A stretch of 54,214 bases of DNA, from positions 1 through 54,214 of the forward strand of contig JAFQFI010000005.1 in assembly GCA_017398655.1 (NCBI GenBank). Reading direction: 5' to 3'. The notes beneath the pieces are model-generated. The model made no database searches, was not told the origin of the DNA, and saw only the letters and a list, made by a program, of their open reading frames with translations. Source of the stretch: Clostridia bacterium. Lineage in GTDB: Bacteria; Bacillota; Clostridia; Christensenellales; UBA1242. A program made the translations under genes and the position numbers. This document shows positions 7,875 through 14,451 of this stretch, one piece after another (the first letter of the stretch is position 1; each line of letters opens with the position of its first letter).

Positions 7875-7946
7875 CTTTGTATCCTTGAAATTTTGTAATC
7901 TTGTTTTCTTGTATCTTTTTAACTTTGTATCTTTGTAATCTTGTTT
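7875..7946. repeat. Composite direct repeats upstream of xis-int
   Basis: TTTGTAATCTTGTTT occurs twice exactly 40 bp apart (7892-7906, 7932-7946), interleaved with CTTTGTATCCTTG (7875), CTTGTATCTTT (7909) and CTTTGTATCTTTG (7923). Likely protein-binding sites for Xis or the winged-helix protein. Confidence 0.55.
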
Positions 7947-8087
7947 AAGTGCTCAAATTCCTTGCAAAAACCCTTTCAAATCGCTTGAAACAATCTTTCT
8001 TGGATAATTTATCCATTTTGAAATAAAGTTTGCGACAATCGTTTTTAACGGATTTCCAAAACATAAAATTGCCGAACAATTAAATAG

Positions 8088-8232
8088 TTTTGATTTTTCA
8101 AATATAATTTTGATTTATATTTGATTTATTTTGATTGTTTTCACAAAATCAAAAACACTATAAATCCGATATATTTAGGCACTTTGAGCCATTTTCTTTT
8201 CATTTTTTTGATTTTTTCCTTGATTTTTGATT
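8088..8232. repeat. Cluster of TTTTGATT octamers in an AT-rich tract
   Basis: Within the gene-free stretch 7755-8316, TTTTGATT occurs at 8088, 8108, 8129, 8206 and 8225, a TTTGATT at 8120, and the inverse AATCAAAA at 8147. The tract is strongly AT-rich and could be a DNA-unwinding element or binding region beside the winged-helix gene. No gene is seen here. Confidence 0.45.
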
Positions 8233-8280
8233 TTGCGAAAGTTTTTGCGTGACTGTCGCCCCGCTCATACAATGATTTGC

Positions 8281-8320
8281 TTAGAGATTTGACCGCCCCT
8301 GGGGCTAGAAGTATCTCTAA
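8281..8320. repeat. Nested dyad at the end of the winged-helix gene
   Basis: TTAGAGAT (8281-8288) is the exact inverse of ATCTCTAA (8313-8320) and encloses GCCCC-T-GGGGC (8295-8305). It overlaps the stop codon of the 8317-8634 gene. GC content is far above its surroundings. It could be a terminator-like structure or a replication-related site. Confidence 0.45.
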
Positions 8321-8634
8321 TAAACTTTTAATAATTCCTTGAAGTTTACAAACACATATAATTGATTTCTAAATTCAGAATATCTCTCTAAAAATCCTTT
8401 CTTTTCTAAACCTATAATTAAATTGCGAAGTTGTCTTTCTTGTATTTGTAGAATTGGTAAGTCTTCTAAGATTTTTTTATATGACAATCTACAGTAATAT
8501 TTCTCTTGCAAATCATCAAACTTTTCTTCTAGATTAAATAGACCATAGATATAATCAAGTAGCAACAATTCATTAACCTTAAGATTTTCAGAAATAGCAA
8601 CTTTTTGACTAAAATTAAATATATTTTTTACCAC
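8317..8634 (-). CDS. Small winged-helix protein, replication-initiator-like
   Basis: A 105-residue protein starting with GTG at 8634, preceded by AAAGGAG at 6-bp spacing. The pattern LLLLDYIYGLF ... LSYKKILEDLPILQIQERQLRNLIIGLEKKGFLER resembles the winged-helix N-domain of phage replisome-organiser proteins, where the ISYKKILEDLP segment leads to the recognition helix. The usual C-terminal helicase-loading part is missing, so it is either a stand-alone regulator or a truncated initiator. It is flanked by iteron-like repeats on one side and AT-rich octamer repeats on the other, which supports a role in element replication or its control. A 25-bp palindrome lies ~80 bp upstream. Confidence 0.5.
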   Translation of the reverse strand: MVKNIFNFSQKVAISENLKVNELLLLDYIYGLFNLEEKFDDLQEKYYCRLSYKKILEDLPILQIQERQLRNLIIGLEKKGFLERYSEFRNQLYVFVNFKELLKVY

Positions 8635-8715
8635 CTATTTCTCCTTTAAAATTTTATTTAAATAATTACACAACTTTAACTGCAGTTTTATGTTGTATTT
8701 ATATAATAATGAATT

Positions 8716-8740
8716 CAATCGGACACCATTTGTCCTATTG
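8716..8740. promoter_or_regulatory. Candidate operator palindrome
   Basis: CAATC-GGACA-CCATT-TGTCC-TATTG is a 10-bp-arm palindrome with one mismatch and a 5-bp centre. It is upstream of the winged-helix gene, a fitting place for an autoregulatory operator. Confidence 0.5.
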
Positions 8741-8753
8741 AAAATTTTAATGT

Positions 8754-8783
8754 AAAAAAAACAACCAACAGTTTTGTTGATTG
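8754..8783 (-). terminator. Minus-strand terminator with no obvious gene before it
   Basis: On the minus strand CAATCAACA (8783-8775) pairs with TGTTGGTTG (8770-8762) through one G-U pair and is followed by T8. Because another terminator (9131-9105) already ends the ASCH operon, this one must end a separate transcript from the repeat region between them. Confidence 0.65.
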
Positions 8784-8816
8784 CTAAAATTATATTATTT
8801 TTATTTCTTATAAAAA

Positions 8817-9045
8817 CTCCCTACACACATTACACACACTACACTAAATGTAAGATATTACTAATGTAAGCAAAATTCTTTGGGAGACTTTATTGTTTTA
8901 GAGTTTTTAATTGCTTTTGCGTGTAGGGAGAGTGTAAGGTAGTGTAAGGAGCGTGTAGGGAAATGTATTATATATTTTTATGTTAAACATACGATATTTA
9001 GGCATTTTTACAAAATTAGTGTAATGTGTGCAATGTGTGTAGGGT
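8817..9045. repeat. Iteron-like GTGTAGGG/GTGTAAGG array with ~30-bp inverted repeat
   Basis: The gene-free stretch 8635-9131 holds an imperfect ~30-bp inverted repeat: 8817-8850 (CTCCCTACACACATTACACA...) is mirrored at 9014-9045 (TTAGTGTAATGTGTG...TGTGTAGGG). Between them are three direct units, GTGTAGGGA (8921), GTGTAAGG (8933) and GTGTAAGGAGCGTGTAGGG (8943-8960). Such arrays are typical of replication origins or primase/initiator sites on small mobile elements. A 61-codon minus-strand reading frame here (8907-9092) lacks a ribosome site and simply translates the repeats. Confidence 0.6.
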
Positions 9046-9104
9046 ATTTTGTTATAAAAGTAGTTTTCAACTAAAAAAGAATTACAAAACATTGCATCAA
9101 CAAT

Positions 9105-9131
9105 AAAAAAGAACAGATATTTAGTCCGTTC
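9105..9131 (-). terminator. Terminator of the restriction-modification/ASCH operon
   Basis: Minus-strand GAACGGA (9131-9125) pairs with TCTGTTC (9117-9111) around a 7-nt loop and is followed by T6, directly after the ASCH stop codon. Confidence 0.8.
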
Positions 9132-9464
9132 CTATAATTTTACCCAAATAATCGCACCTTGTGGATGTTTATATTTCCTTGGAGTTTCATATCTTTTAGC
9201 ATCTGCTATAATCCAAGTATATGTTCTTTTATATGGAAGTGTCTCTATATTTGTGATTTTGTGCTTATCCTTATTATTAGAATATTCTTCTAATGTAATT
9301 TCTTTACAATCCTCTATATTGCAAGAACCTACAACCAAACCACTACCGCTTTGTATAAGCTCTATTTTACCTCTGATATTGGTTTTACTTCCACGAATTT
9401 CCCATGTCTTTTTACCGTCTAATATGTAATCAATCCAAGGCTTTTTAATAATTAATGCTTTCAT
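9132..9464 (-). CDS. ASCH-domain protein, last gene of the RM operon
   Basis: A 110-residue protein that is essentially one ASCH domain: IIKKPWIDYILDGKKTWEIRGSKTN at the N-terminus, a glycine-rich GLVVGSCNIEDC strand pair, and WIIADAKRYETPRKYKHPQGAIIW at the end. ASCH domains belong to the PUA/EVE-like superfamily that binds RNA or modified nucleic acid; some relatives are N4-acetylcytidine amidohydrolases. Its ATG abuts the stop of the upstream cytosine methyltransferase (TAG|ATG), so the two are translationally coupled. That context suggests a reader or processor of modified bases, but this is inference. Confidence 0.8.
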   Translation of the reverse strand: MKALIIKKPWIDYILDGKKTWEIRGSKTNIRGKIELIQSGSGLVVGSCNIEDCKEITLEEYSNNKDKHKITNIETLPYKRTYTWIIADAKRYETPRKYKHPQGAIIWVKL

Positions 9465-10409
9465 CTATTTAATCTCCATAATAACTTTTAATTGTTCTGC
9501 TAAAAGTTTTATTAATGGTACACATACAGAATTTCCAACTTGCTTGTATGCGCTTTCTATTGAAATGTTTTTCGGAAACTGGAAATCGTCTGGAAAACCT
9601 TGAAGCAAAAGACATTCTGATGGCATTAGTTTTCTTATGCCGAAAGCATCTTTTATTATAGGAACTCTATCTGGAAATGTTCCCATATTTGCTGTTAAAG
9701 TGGGGCATATACTGGTTTTACTTTTTCTTACTCCATAGTCAGTTAACTTATAAATTTTACTTTCATCAATAATAGTTTTACTTAGCATTTGAAAATATGG
9801 ACTTTTATCGTCATAATAATAAAATGGATGTTTTTTGTCCGAAGTTCTTATTATGTCAAAAACAGATTCTGGCGATTTTATTGACTCAGGATATTTGAAA
9901 TTATTGCATTGCCAATCATCTAAAAAACCAATAATAAATATTCTTTCTCTGTTTTGTGGTACTCCATAGTCTTTTGCATTTAAAACTTTATATCTTACAC
10001 CGTAACCAAACTGTGCTAATGTATTGTATATAACCAAAAAAGTTTTACCATTGTCGTGATCTTCAAGATTTCTAACATTTTCTAAAAAGACAATCTTAGG
10101 TCTTTTTACATCTATTATTTTAGCAATCTCAAAGAATAGATTCCCTCGTTTATCTTTAAATCCTTTTTGCTTTCCAGCAATAGAGAAAGGTTGACAAGGA
10201 AAACCTGCGGTTAGAACATCAAAATCTGGTAATGTTTTAGGATCGATATTTCTAATATCGTCTTCAATTAGATAGTGATCGCTTAAATTTTTTCTATATG
10301 TTTTACAGGCATCACTATCAACTTCATTTGCCCAAACAATATCAAATCCGGCCTGTTTAAAGCCTAAGCATATACCTCCAATTCCTGCAAACATACTTGC
10401 AACTTTCAT
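9465..10409 (-). CDS. DNA (cytosine-5-)-methyltransferase 1
   Basis: A 314-residue C5-cytosine methyltransferase with the conserved motifs in order: FAGIGG (7-12, SAM binding), AGFPCQPFS (68-76, catalytic Cys72), ENVRNL (110-115), PQNRERIFIIGF, a short variable/target-recognition region, and the C-terminal motifs RKLMPSECLLLQGFP and YKQVGNSV. Length is normal for enzymes such as M.Bsp6I. It transfers a methyl group from SAM to C5 of cytosine at the operon's recognition site. The start directly abuts the stop of methyltransferase 2 (TAG|ATG), indicating coupling. It probably protects against one of the two upstream endonucleases; which one cannot be told from sequence. Confidence 0.93.
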   Translation of the reverse strand: MKVASMFAGIGGICLGFKQAGFDIVWANEVDSDACKTYRKNLSDHYLIEDDIRNIDPKTLPDFDVLTAGFPCQPFSIAGKQKGFKDKRGNLFFEIAKIIDVKRPKIVFLENVRNLEDHDNGKTFLVIYNTLAQFGYGVRYKVLNAKDYGVPQNRERIFIIGFLDDWQCNNFKYPESIKSPESVFDIIRTSDKKHPFYYYDDKSPYFQMLSKTIIDESKIYKLTDYGVRKSKTSICPTLTANMGTFPDRVPIIKDAFGIRKLMPSECLLLQGFPDDFQFPKNISIESAYKQVGNSVCVPLIKLLAEQLKVIMEIK

Positions 10410-11528
10410 CTAGTTATTTTCCTTGAATACTTTTAGTATTTCTGTTGCTAGTAATTGAATTACAGGAACCGATACAGCGTTTCCTGCTTGTTTATATAAC
10501 ATAGAGTCAGGATAATTTTTTCCCTTGAATTTTATTGGAAGTTTGTATTCTGTACCAACAGGGAATCCTTGTAATCTAAATGTTTCAGCAGGCAATAATT
10601 TTCTAATTCCAAATCCATCGTATATTAATGGTACATTATGTCCACCAGTTCCCATATTTGCAGTTAGTGTTGGACACACATTGCTTTTATTCTTTCTTAC
10701 GTAAAGACCTCGTCTTAATTGATAAAATTGATATCTTTCAGTAATCTGCTCATTTAAATTAACATAATCTTCGCCATCCATCTCATGCTTGAAGTAATGA
10801 GGATATTTTGACTCGGTATAATAATATTTATTATCTGCCCTTAATGAATAATCTATGATATTTGAAACTTGCTCAGATCGTTCTTCTGAAGTATATGTCT
10901 TCTTATATTTTTTTTCTATAATTGTGAAATCAAATTTGTCATAATCTTCTTTGTTTTTGAAACAGATTATATAAATTCTTTCTCTATTTTGTGGAAGAGT
11001 GGACATCTCCATTGTGTTGAATACTTTCTCTTTAATATGATAACCTAGTTTTTCTATTTCACTTTTAATGACTTTGTAGGTTTGTCCTTTATCATGAGAT
11101 AATAGGTTTTTTACATTTTCCAGGAATAACACTCTTGGTTTTTGTTTCATTTTGTTAACCAATTTTACAATACTTAAAAATAAGTTTCCTCTTTCATCGT
11201 CAAACCCTTTTCTTTCTCCAGCTATACTAAATGCCTGGCAAGGGAATCCTGCTGTTAGAATATCAACATCTTTTGATAAAATCTCATTTTGCATTTGTTC
11301 ATATCTTTCTTTTTCGTCTTCTGTACATAATGAGGTATCGAGAATTTTATTAATATCTCCTTCTAATACAGAATGCTCAAAATTTGTTCTATATGTTTCA
11401 CATGCATATTGATCAATTTCGTTTGCCCATGAAAGACTATATGCATAATCTTCAAATTCTGCATTTTTAAATCCTAAACATATTCCTCCGACACCTGCAA
11501 ATAGGCTTCCAACTTTAAATTTTTGCAT
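10410..11528 (-). CDS. DNA (cytosine-5-)-methyltransferase 2
   Basis: A 372-residue C5-cytosine methyltransferase from the ATG at 11528, which has AAAGGAG 8 bp upstream; an earlier in-frame start at 11552 has none. Motifs: FAGVGG (10-15), AGFPCQAFS (93-101, catalytic Cys97), LENVKNL (136-142), PQNRERIYIICF, and at the C-terminus RKLLPAETFRLQGFP and YKQAGNAVSVP. It is ~58 residues longer than its neighbour, mainly through insertions after motif I and in the target-recognition region, so the two probably recognise different sites or strands. An extended -10 just upstream may let the two methyltransferases be made apart from the endonucleases. Confidence 0.93.
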   Translation of the reverse strand: MQKFKVGSLFAGVGGICLGFKNAEFEDYAYSLSWANEIDQYACETYRTNFEHSVLEGDINKILDTSLCTEDEKERYEQMQNEILSKDVDILTAGFPCQAFSIAGERKGFDDERGNLFLSIVKLVNKMKQKPRVLFLENVKNLLSHDKGQTYKVIKSEIEKLGYHIKEKVFNTMEMSTLPQNRERIYIICFKNKEDYDKFDFTIIEKKYKKTYTSEERSEQVSNIIDYSLRADNKYYYTESKYPHYFKHEMDGEDYVNLNEQITERYQFYQLRRGLYVRKNKSNVCPTLTANMGTGGHNVPLIYDGFGIRKLLPAETFRLQGFPVGTEYKLPIKFKGKNYPDSMLYKQAGNAVSVPVIQLLATEILKVFKENN

Positions 11529-11550
11529 ATTGTTTTCTCCTTTAGCAAAC

Positions 11551-11559
11551 AAAATATCA
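11551..11559 (-). promoter_or_regulatory. Possible internal promoter for the methyltransferases
   Basis: Within the 60-bp gap after the Bsp6I-like gene, minus-strand TGATATTTT (11559-11551) matches the extended -10 pattern used throughout the window. No good -35 is seen. Confidence 0.4.
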
Positions 11560-11588
11560 CAAATTCTAATGAATATCCAGTGAAATTT

Positions 11589-12191
11589 TTATTTTGCTTT
11601 ATTAATTAATTTGACACCATTGTCTGTTATGCAATAGGTTTCTTTAGATATAAATCTTCCAGTTTCAATTAAACCAGAATAAATACTAAAACGAGGTCTT
11701 CTTCCTTGTGCTTTTTGATCCGCAACTGTCTGGTTTGCATTAACAGGGAAATTTTCTATATCGCTTGTAGCAATTTCGTATACATCAAAAGTTCTATCCC
11801 AATTTCCTTCTCTATAAAAATCAACAAAAAATATTCTATCCCATTGAGAGTGAGGTCCAAAACTAGTTAAATCTGGAAGAACACTACAAGCTTTTACTTG
11901 TATTCTATTGTTGCCTCTAGGACCATTAGGATCATAACAATCAAAAGAAGAGTTGGCACCAGTTATTGAGCTGGTACATCTCCACATGTTTTTAGCCATT
12001 GCAAAACCAATTTCAGATAATCCCTCTGGGAGATTTACTGATCTTGCATTTAGTTTGTTTAAGTTGTCACATAACAACCTCCAACCATCATAAATTTTTT
12101 TCAATTCATCATTATCTCTTTGATCAAATATTGTTACATCAGCTCTTTTATCTCCTTCAGGTAAATGTAAAATCTCTCTTGATATTTTCAT
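11589..12191 (-). CDS. Type II restriction endonuclease, Bsp6I-like
   Basis: A 200-residue protein whose conserved blocks resemble the Bsp6I family (Bsp6I cuts GCNGC): LPEGLSE (54-60), a Gly/Asn/Ser-rich segment, DCYDP near 84-88, RIQVKACS (96-103), LTSFGPHSQWDRIFF (108-122) and VNANQTVADQKAQGRRPRFS (150-169). E60, D84 or D87 and Q98-x-K100 would form a PD-(D/E/Q)xK active site. The ribosome site TAAGGAG contains the stop codon of the upstream gene, so the two genes are coupled. Assignment to Bsp6I rests on recalled family pattern; the exact target site is not determined. Confidence 0.65.
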   Translation of the reverse strand: MKISREILHLPEGDKRADVTIFDQRDNDELKKIYDGWRLLCDNLNKLNARSVNLPEGLSEIGFAMAKNMWRCTSSITGANSSFDCYDPNGPRGNNRIQVKACSVLPDLTSFGPHSQWDRIFFVDFYREGNWDRTFDVYEIATSDIENFPVNANQTVADQKAQGRRPRFSIYSGLIETGRFISKETYCITDNGVKLINKAK

Positions 12192-12204
12192 TTGTATATT
12201 CTCC

Positions 12205-13353
12205 TTAGTTTTTCTTTATAATTTGTGACAACATGTCAACCAAATCTTTTTCTTTATTTTCTAAACAAGATATTTCTGATTTTAACATGAAATACTCTTC
12301 ATTAGAGACCGCTCCAAAAGTAGAGAAATAAATATTATATTGCTTTTTTGCTTTTAATTTTTTTCCATTAAACAAAGAATCTTCGTCTGGCATAACAATA
12401 ATTGAGTTTTGTGTACTACCTATAATTTTAATTTTATGCGGATTTGATATATTGCAATCTAATGTTTTCTCAATTTTTTCATTTGTGGCTTTTGATGATT
12501 TTTTGAATAACTCTTGCCATTCTTTTTTGAATCTATATAACTTGGTATTGTTTTGATAATCACAATAATCAATCATATATTTTTCAATTTCATATTTGTC
12601 TGGCTGTATTATTTGTTTTCTTTCTTTTGCTTCTTTAAAGTATTTAGGAACCTCTCCCTTTAGCAATTTTAAAGATTTATCCATAAAATCTTTAGCCGTT
12701 GTTGTTTTTAAAATAGAAATTGTACCTAAATTGTCTTTGTCGAAAATCACTTTTTTGGTTTGACTTATTAATTTTTTTGTATTGTTAATTATAAAAATAT
12801 CTGGCATTAATAATTTTTCTTCAATAGTTTTATTGAATAGAGTTTTATCAAAATATGAAAGTAAATAATCAGAATTAATATTTGCTTCTATCATTACTAA
12901 AAATTTATTTTCGTAATGTTGATTACGAAGACTAACCATGAATTTACTTCCAAAAAAAGATTTCACTTCTACTTGAGGACAATTTGCTTGTGGTTCCCAA
13001 TAATCTTTTTTTGACCTTGTATCATCATATTTTACAAAAGGTAATGTTTTATTATCTACTTTAATTCCAAAAACATCAGGAGCTATTCCTACCTTGTTAG
13101 GTTTATACATAAAGAAGTCTGAAATAACTTCTACAGATTTGTCTGTATTTATTAGTTCTTTTGCTTTTGGAATAAAATATTTATTAAATGATACGCTCTC
13201 TGGAATAATGTTTATCCATCTATCAAAAATCCCACCAACAAGATCGCTTTTTGAGCTTAAAGATCCAAACATCCCAGATTTTGATTGTTGTGCCATACTA
13301 CTAACAAAATAAACATAAGGAATTGTGTCCTGTTGTTTTATTTCTAATTTCAT
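12205..13353 (-). CDS. Putative restriction endonuclease (PD-(D/E)xK), first gene of RM operon
   Basis: A 382-residue protein that I do not recognise by family. It has a likely PD-(D/E)xK nuclease core: APD (Pro92-Asp93) followed by QVEVKSF (Glu129-x-Lys131). The flanking strand FMVSLRNQHYENKFLVMIEAN fits the central sheet of restriction endonucleases. The C-terminal half is Lys-rich and could contact DNA. It opens the operon with the Bsp6I-like enzyme, two methyltransferases and the ASCH gene, which gives two nucleases and two methyltransferases in one transcript. It could be a second enzyme with its own site or a subunit working with the Bsp6I-like protein. An extended -10 promoter and GGAG precede its ATG. 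Confidence 0.6.
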   Translation of the reverse strand: MKLEIKQQDTIPYVYFVSSMAQQSKSGMFGSLSSKSDLVGGIFDRWINIIPESVSFNKYFIPKAKELINTDKSVEVISDFFMYKPNKVGIAPDVFGIKVDNKTLPFVKYDDTRSKKDYWEPQANCPQVEVKSFFGSKFMVSLRNQHYENKFLVMIEANINSDYLLSYFDKTLFNKTIEEKLLMPDIFIINNTKKLISQTKKVIFDKDNLGTISILKTTTAKDFMDKSLKLLKGEVPKYFKEAKERKQIIQPDKYEIEKYMIDYCDYQNNTKLYRFKKEWQELFKKSSKATNEKIEKTLDCNISNPHKIKIIGSTQNSIIVMPDEDSLFNGKKLKAKKQYNIYFSTFGAVSNEEYFMLKSEISCLENKEKDLVDMLSQIIKKN

Positions 13354-13360
13354 AAATTTT

Positions 13361-13384
13361 CTCCTATGTGTGTATTATAACATA
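13361..13384 (-). promoter_or_regulatory. Promoter and leader of the restriction-modification operon
   Basis: Minus-strand TATGTTATAAT (13384-13374) is a full extended -10. It is followed by the leader segment ACACATAGGAG shared with the KAP gene leader. The -35 is weak. Confidence 0.65.
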
Positions 13385-13489
13385 AACATTCCTAAAAAGC
13401 TGCTTATTTAACAAAATTTATTAAATATTTTAGATTATTTATAATAATTACTAGAGTGCCTTTTAAATTGTAAATATGGGAGATATATG

Positions 13490-13642
13490 ATGAAACCACA
13501 ATTTTTACACTTTTTTTGGTATATTTTATACATTTTTTACATCTTTTTAAGGCGTTATTGCACATTTTTTGCAAGTTTAAGAGATTTTTTTGAAATCACT
13601 TGCAAAAGAATTGAAAGTACGGTAAAAGACAAACACCTATAA
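13490..13642 (+). CDS. Small membrane peptide gene (50 aa), new short ORF
   Basis: The frame ATG-AAA-CCA... encodes 50 residues. GGGAG lies 7 bp before the second of two adjacent ATGs (13487, 13490). The N-terminal third is a hydrophobic, aromatic helix (FLHFFWYILYIFYIFL) followed by RR and a basic amphipathic tail, which suggests a single-span membrane peptide. The stop TAA forms part of the AAGGAGG ribosome site of the next gene, so the frame looks selected and coupled. Function is unknown; a leader peptide, toxin-like peptide or membrane sensor are all possible. It is the first gene of a plus-strand operon divergent from the restriction operon. Confidence 0.5.
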   Translation: MKPQFLHFFWYILYIFYIFLRRYCTFFASLRDFFEITCKRIESTVKDKHL

Positions 13643-13652
13643 GGAGGTTTTT

Positions 13653-13886
13653 ATGAAACAACTAATTAATTTAGTAAATAAGTCTTTTGTGTGTTCTGAA
13701 AAACTTAAAACTCAAAGAGAAAAAGTTGCTGTCAAGAAGATGAATTTTGTTTCTGATTTAACTGATAAGCAATGTATTAAGTTTTTGGAGTTTTGGGTAG
13801 AAGTAGAAGACATGATTAAAATGCAAACAGAAGAATATATCAAACATACTTATAAGGTTTGTAAAGATGTGTCCAAGTTGAGGTAG
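13653..13886 (+). CDS. Small hypothetical protein (77 aa), paralogue of the 14212 gene
   Basis: A 77-residue, mostly helical protein with a perfect AAGGAGG ribosome site. I do not recognise the family. Its beginning (MKQLINLV) and end (EEYIKHTYKVCKDVSKL) resemble those of the 79-residue product at 14212-14451 (MNHVLQLV ... HVIEITYKVCKEL), so the two look like diverged tandem paralogues. No signal peptide or membrane segment is seen. The gene belongs to a four-gene operon inside the element and could regulate or protect against the nearby restriction or helicase genes; that is only a guess from location. Confidence 0.7.
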   Translation: MKQLINLVNKSFVCSEKLKTQREKVAVKKMNFVSDLTDKQCIKFLEFWVEVEDMIKMQTEEYIKHTYKVCKDVSKLR

Positions 13887-13889
13887 TAT

Positions 13890-14255
13890 ATGAAAACTAG
13901 ATTCATATGTAATGTTTCTAATGCTAGGTTACTTAGAAATAGGATTGATAAATGCGAGGGTTTTGAGGCGGAATATGTGGTTGAACGAGTCGTTTATCTT
14001 TCAAAGCGAGAGTTTATACCTTTTCGTGAAAGGTTATTAGATGATGAGCCCAATATTGCCAAGTATCAAGAAGATATGTTTATTGATGAAAATGGCGTTT
14101 TCCATGTGCTTATGTATTGCTGTATTCAATGTGATGTAATGATACTTGTTTATAGTGATGGTGAAAATTATGCCAAATATTGCTCAATAAAATTTAATGG
14201 AGGTGTGAAAGTTGAACCACGTTTTACAACTAGTCAGAGATATTCTAGAAAGTGA
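13890..14255 (+). CDS. Small hypothetical protein (121 aa), DUF6329-like pattern
   Basis: A 121-residue protein starting 3 bp after the upstream stop, with TTGAGGT as ribosome site. The blocks VYLSKREFIPFRERLLDD, MFIDENGVFHVLMY and MILVYSDGENYAKYCSI recall small Firmicutes proteins annotated DUF6329 (often ending ILV.SEG..YARY); this is from memory and tentative. Function is unknown. Its last 44 bp overlap the next gene in another frame, which implies coupled translation. Confidence 0.65.
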   Translation: MKTRFICNVSNARLLRNRIDKCEGFEAEYVVERVVYLSKREFIPFRERLLDDEPNIAKYQEDMFIDENGVFHVLMYCCIQCDVMILVYSDGENYAKYCSIKFNGGVKVEPRFTTSQRYSRK

Positions 14256-14451
14256 TAAAATGTCTGCTGAAATGCAATTACAATTAAACAAAATTTGTGA
14301 ACTTGAAGATGCTTTTGTTAATGGGTTTTCAAAAGACAAATGGAAAAAATACTTTAATTTAGACATAGAAAAAGGTCAACTTCATAACCTTGAAATTGAC
14401 CATGTGATTGAGATTACCTACAAAGTTTGTAAGGAATTGTTTGTTAAATGA
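14212..14451 (+). CDS. Small hypothetical protein (79 aa), TTG start, paralogue of the 13653 gene
   Basis: A 79-residue helical, acidic protein. The start is TTG at 14212 with AATGGAGG 8 bp upstream; an in-frame stop at 14206 excludes anything earlier. It overlaps the preceding gene by 44 bp and its own stop overlaps the convergent helicase gene's stop by 8 bp. The C-terminus (VIEITYKVCKELF) matches that of the 77-residue gene two places upstream. No known domain is recognised. It closes the small plus-strand operon. Confidence 0.65.
   Translation: MNHVLQLVRDILESDKMSAEMQLQLNKICELEDAFVNGFSKDKWKKYFNLDIEKGQLHNLEIDHVIEITYKVCKELFVK

Noticed and set aside
8817..9045. CRISPR array
   Set aside because: Units are 8-19 bp, irregularly spaced and partly inverted, with no unique spacers of constant length and no cas genes.
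8907..9092. 61-codon minus-strand frame in the GTGTAGGG repeat region
   Set aside because: No ribosome site, and the peptide (PYTLLTLPYTLP pattern) is just the translation of DNA repeats.
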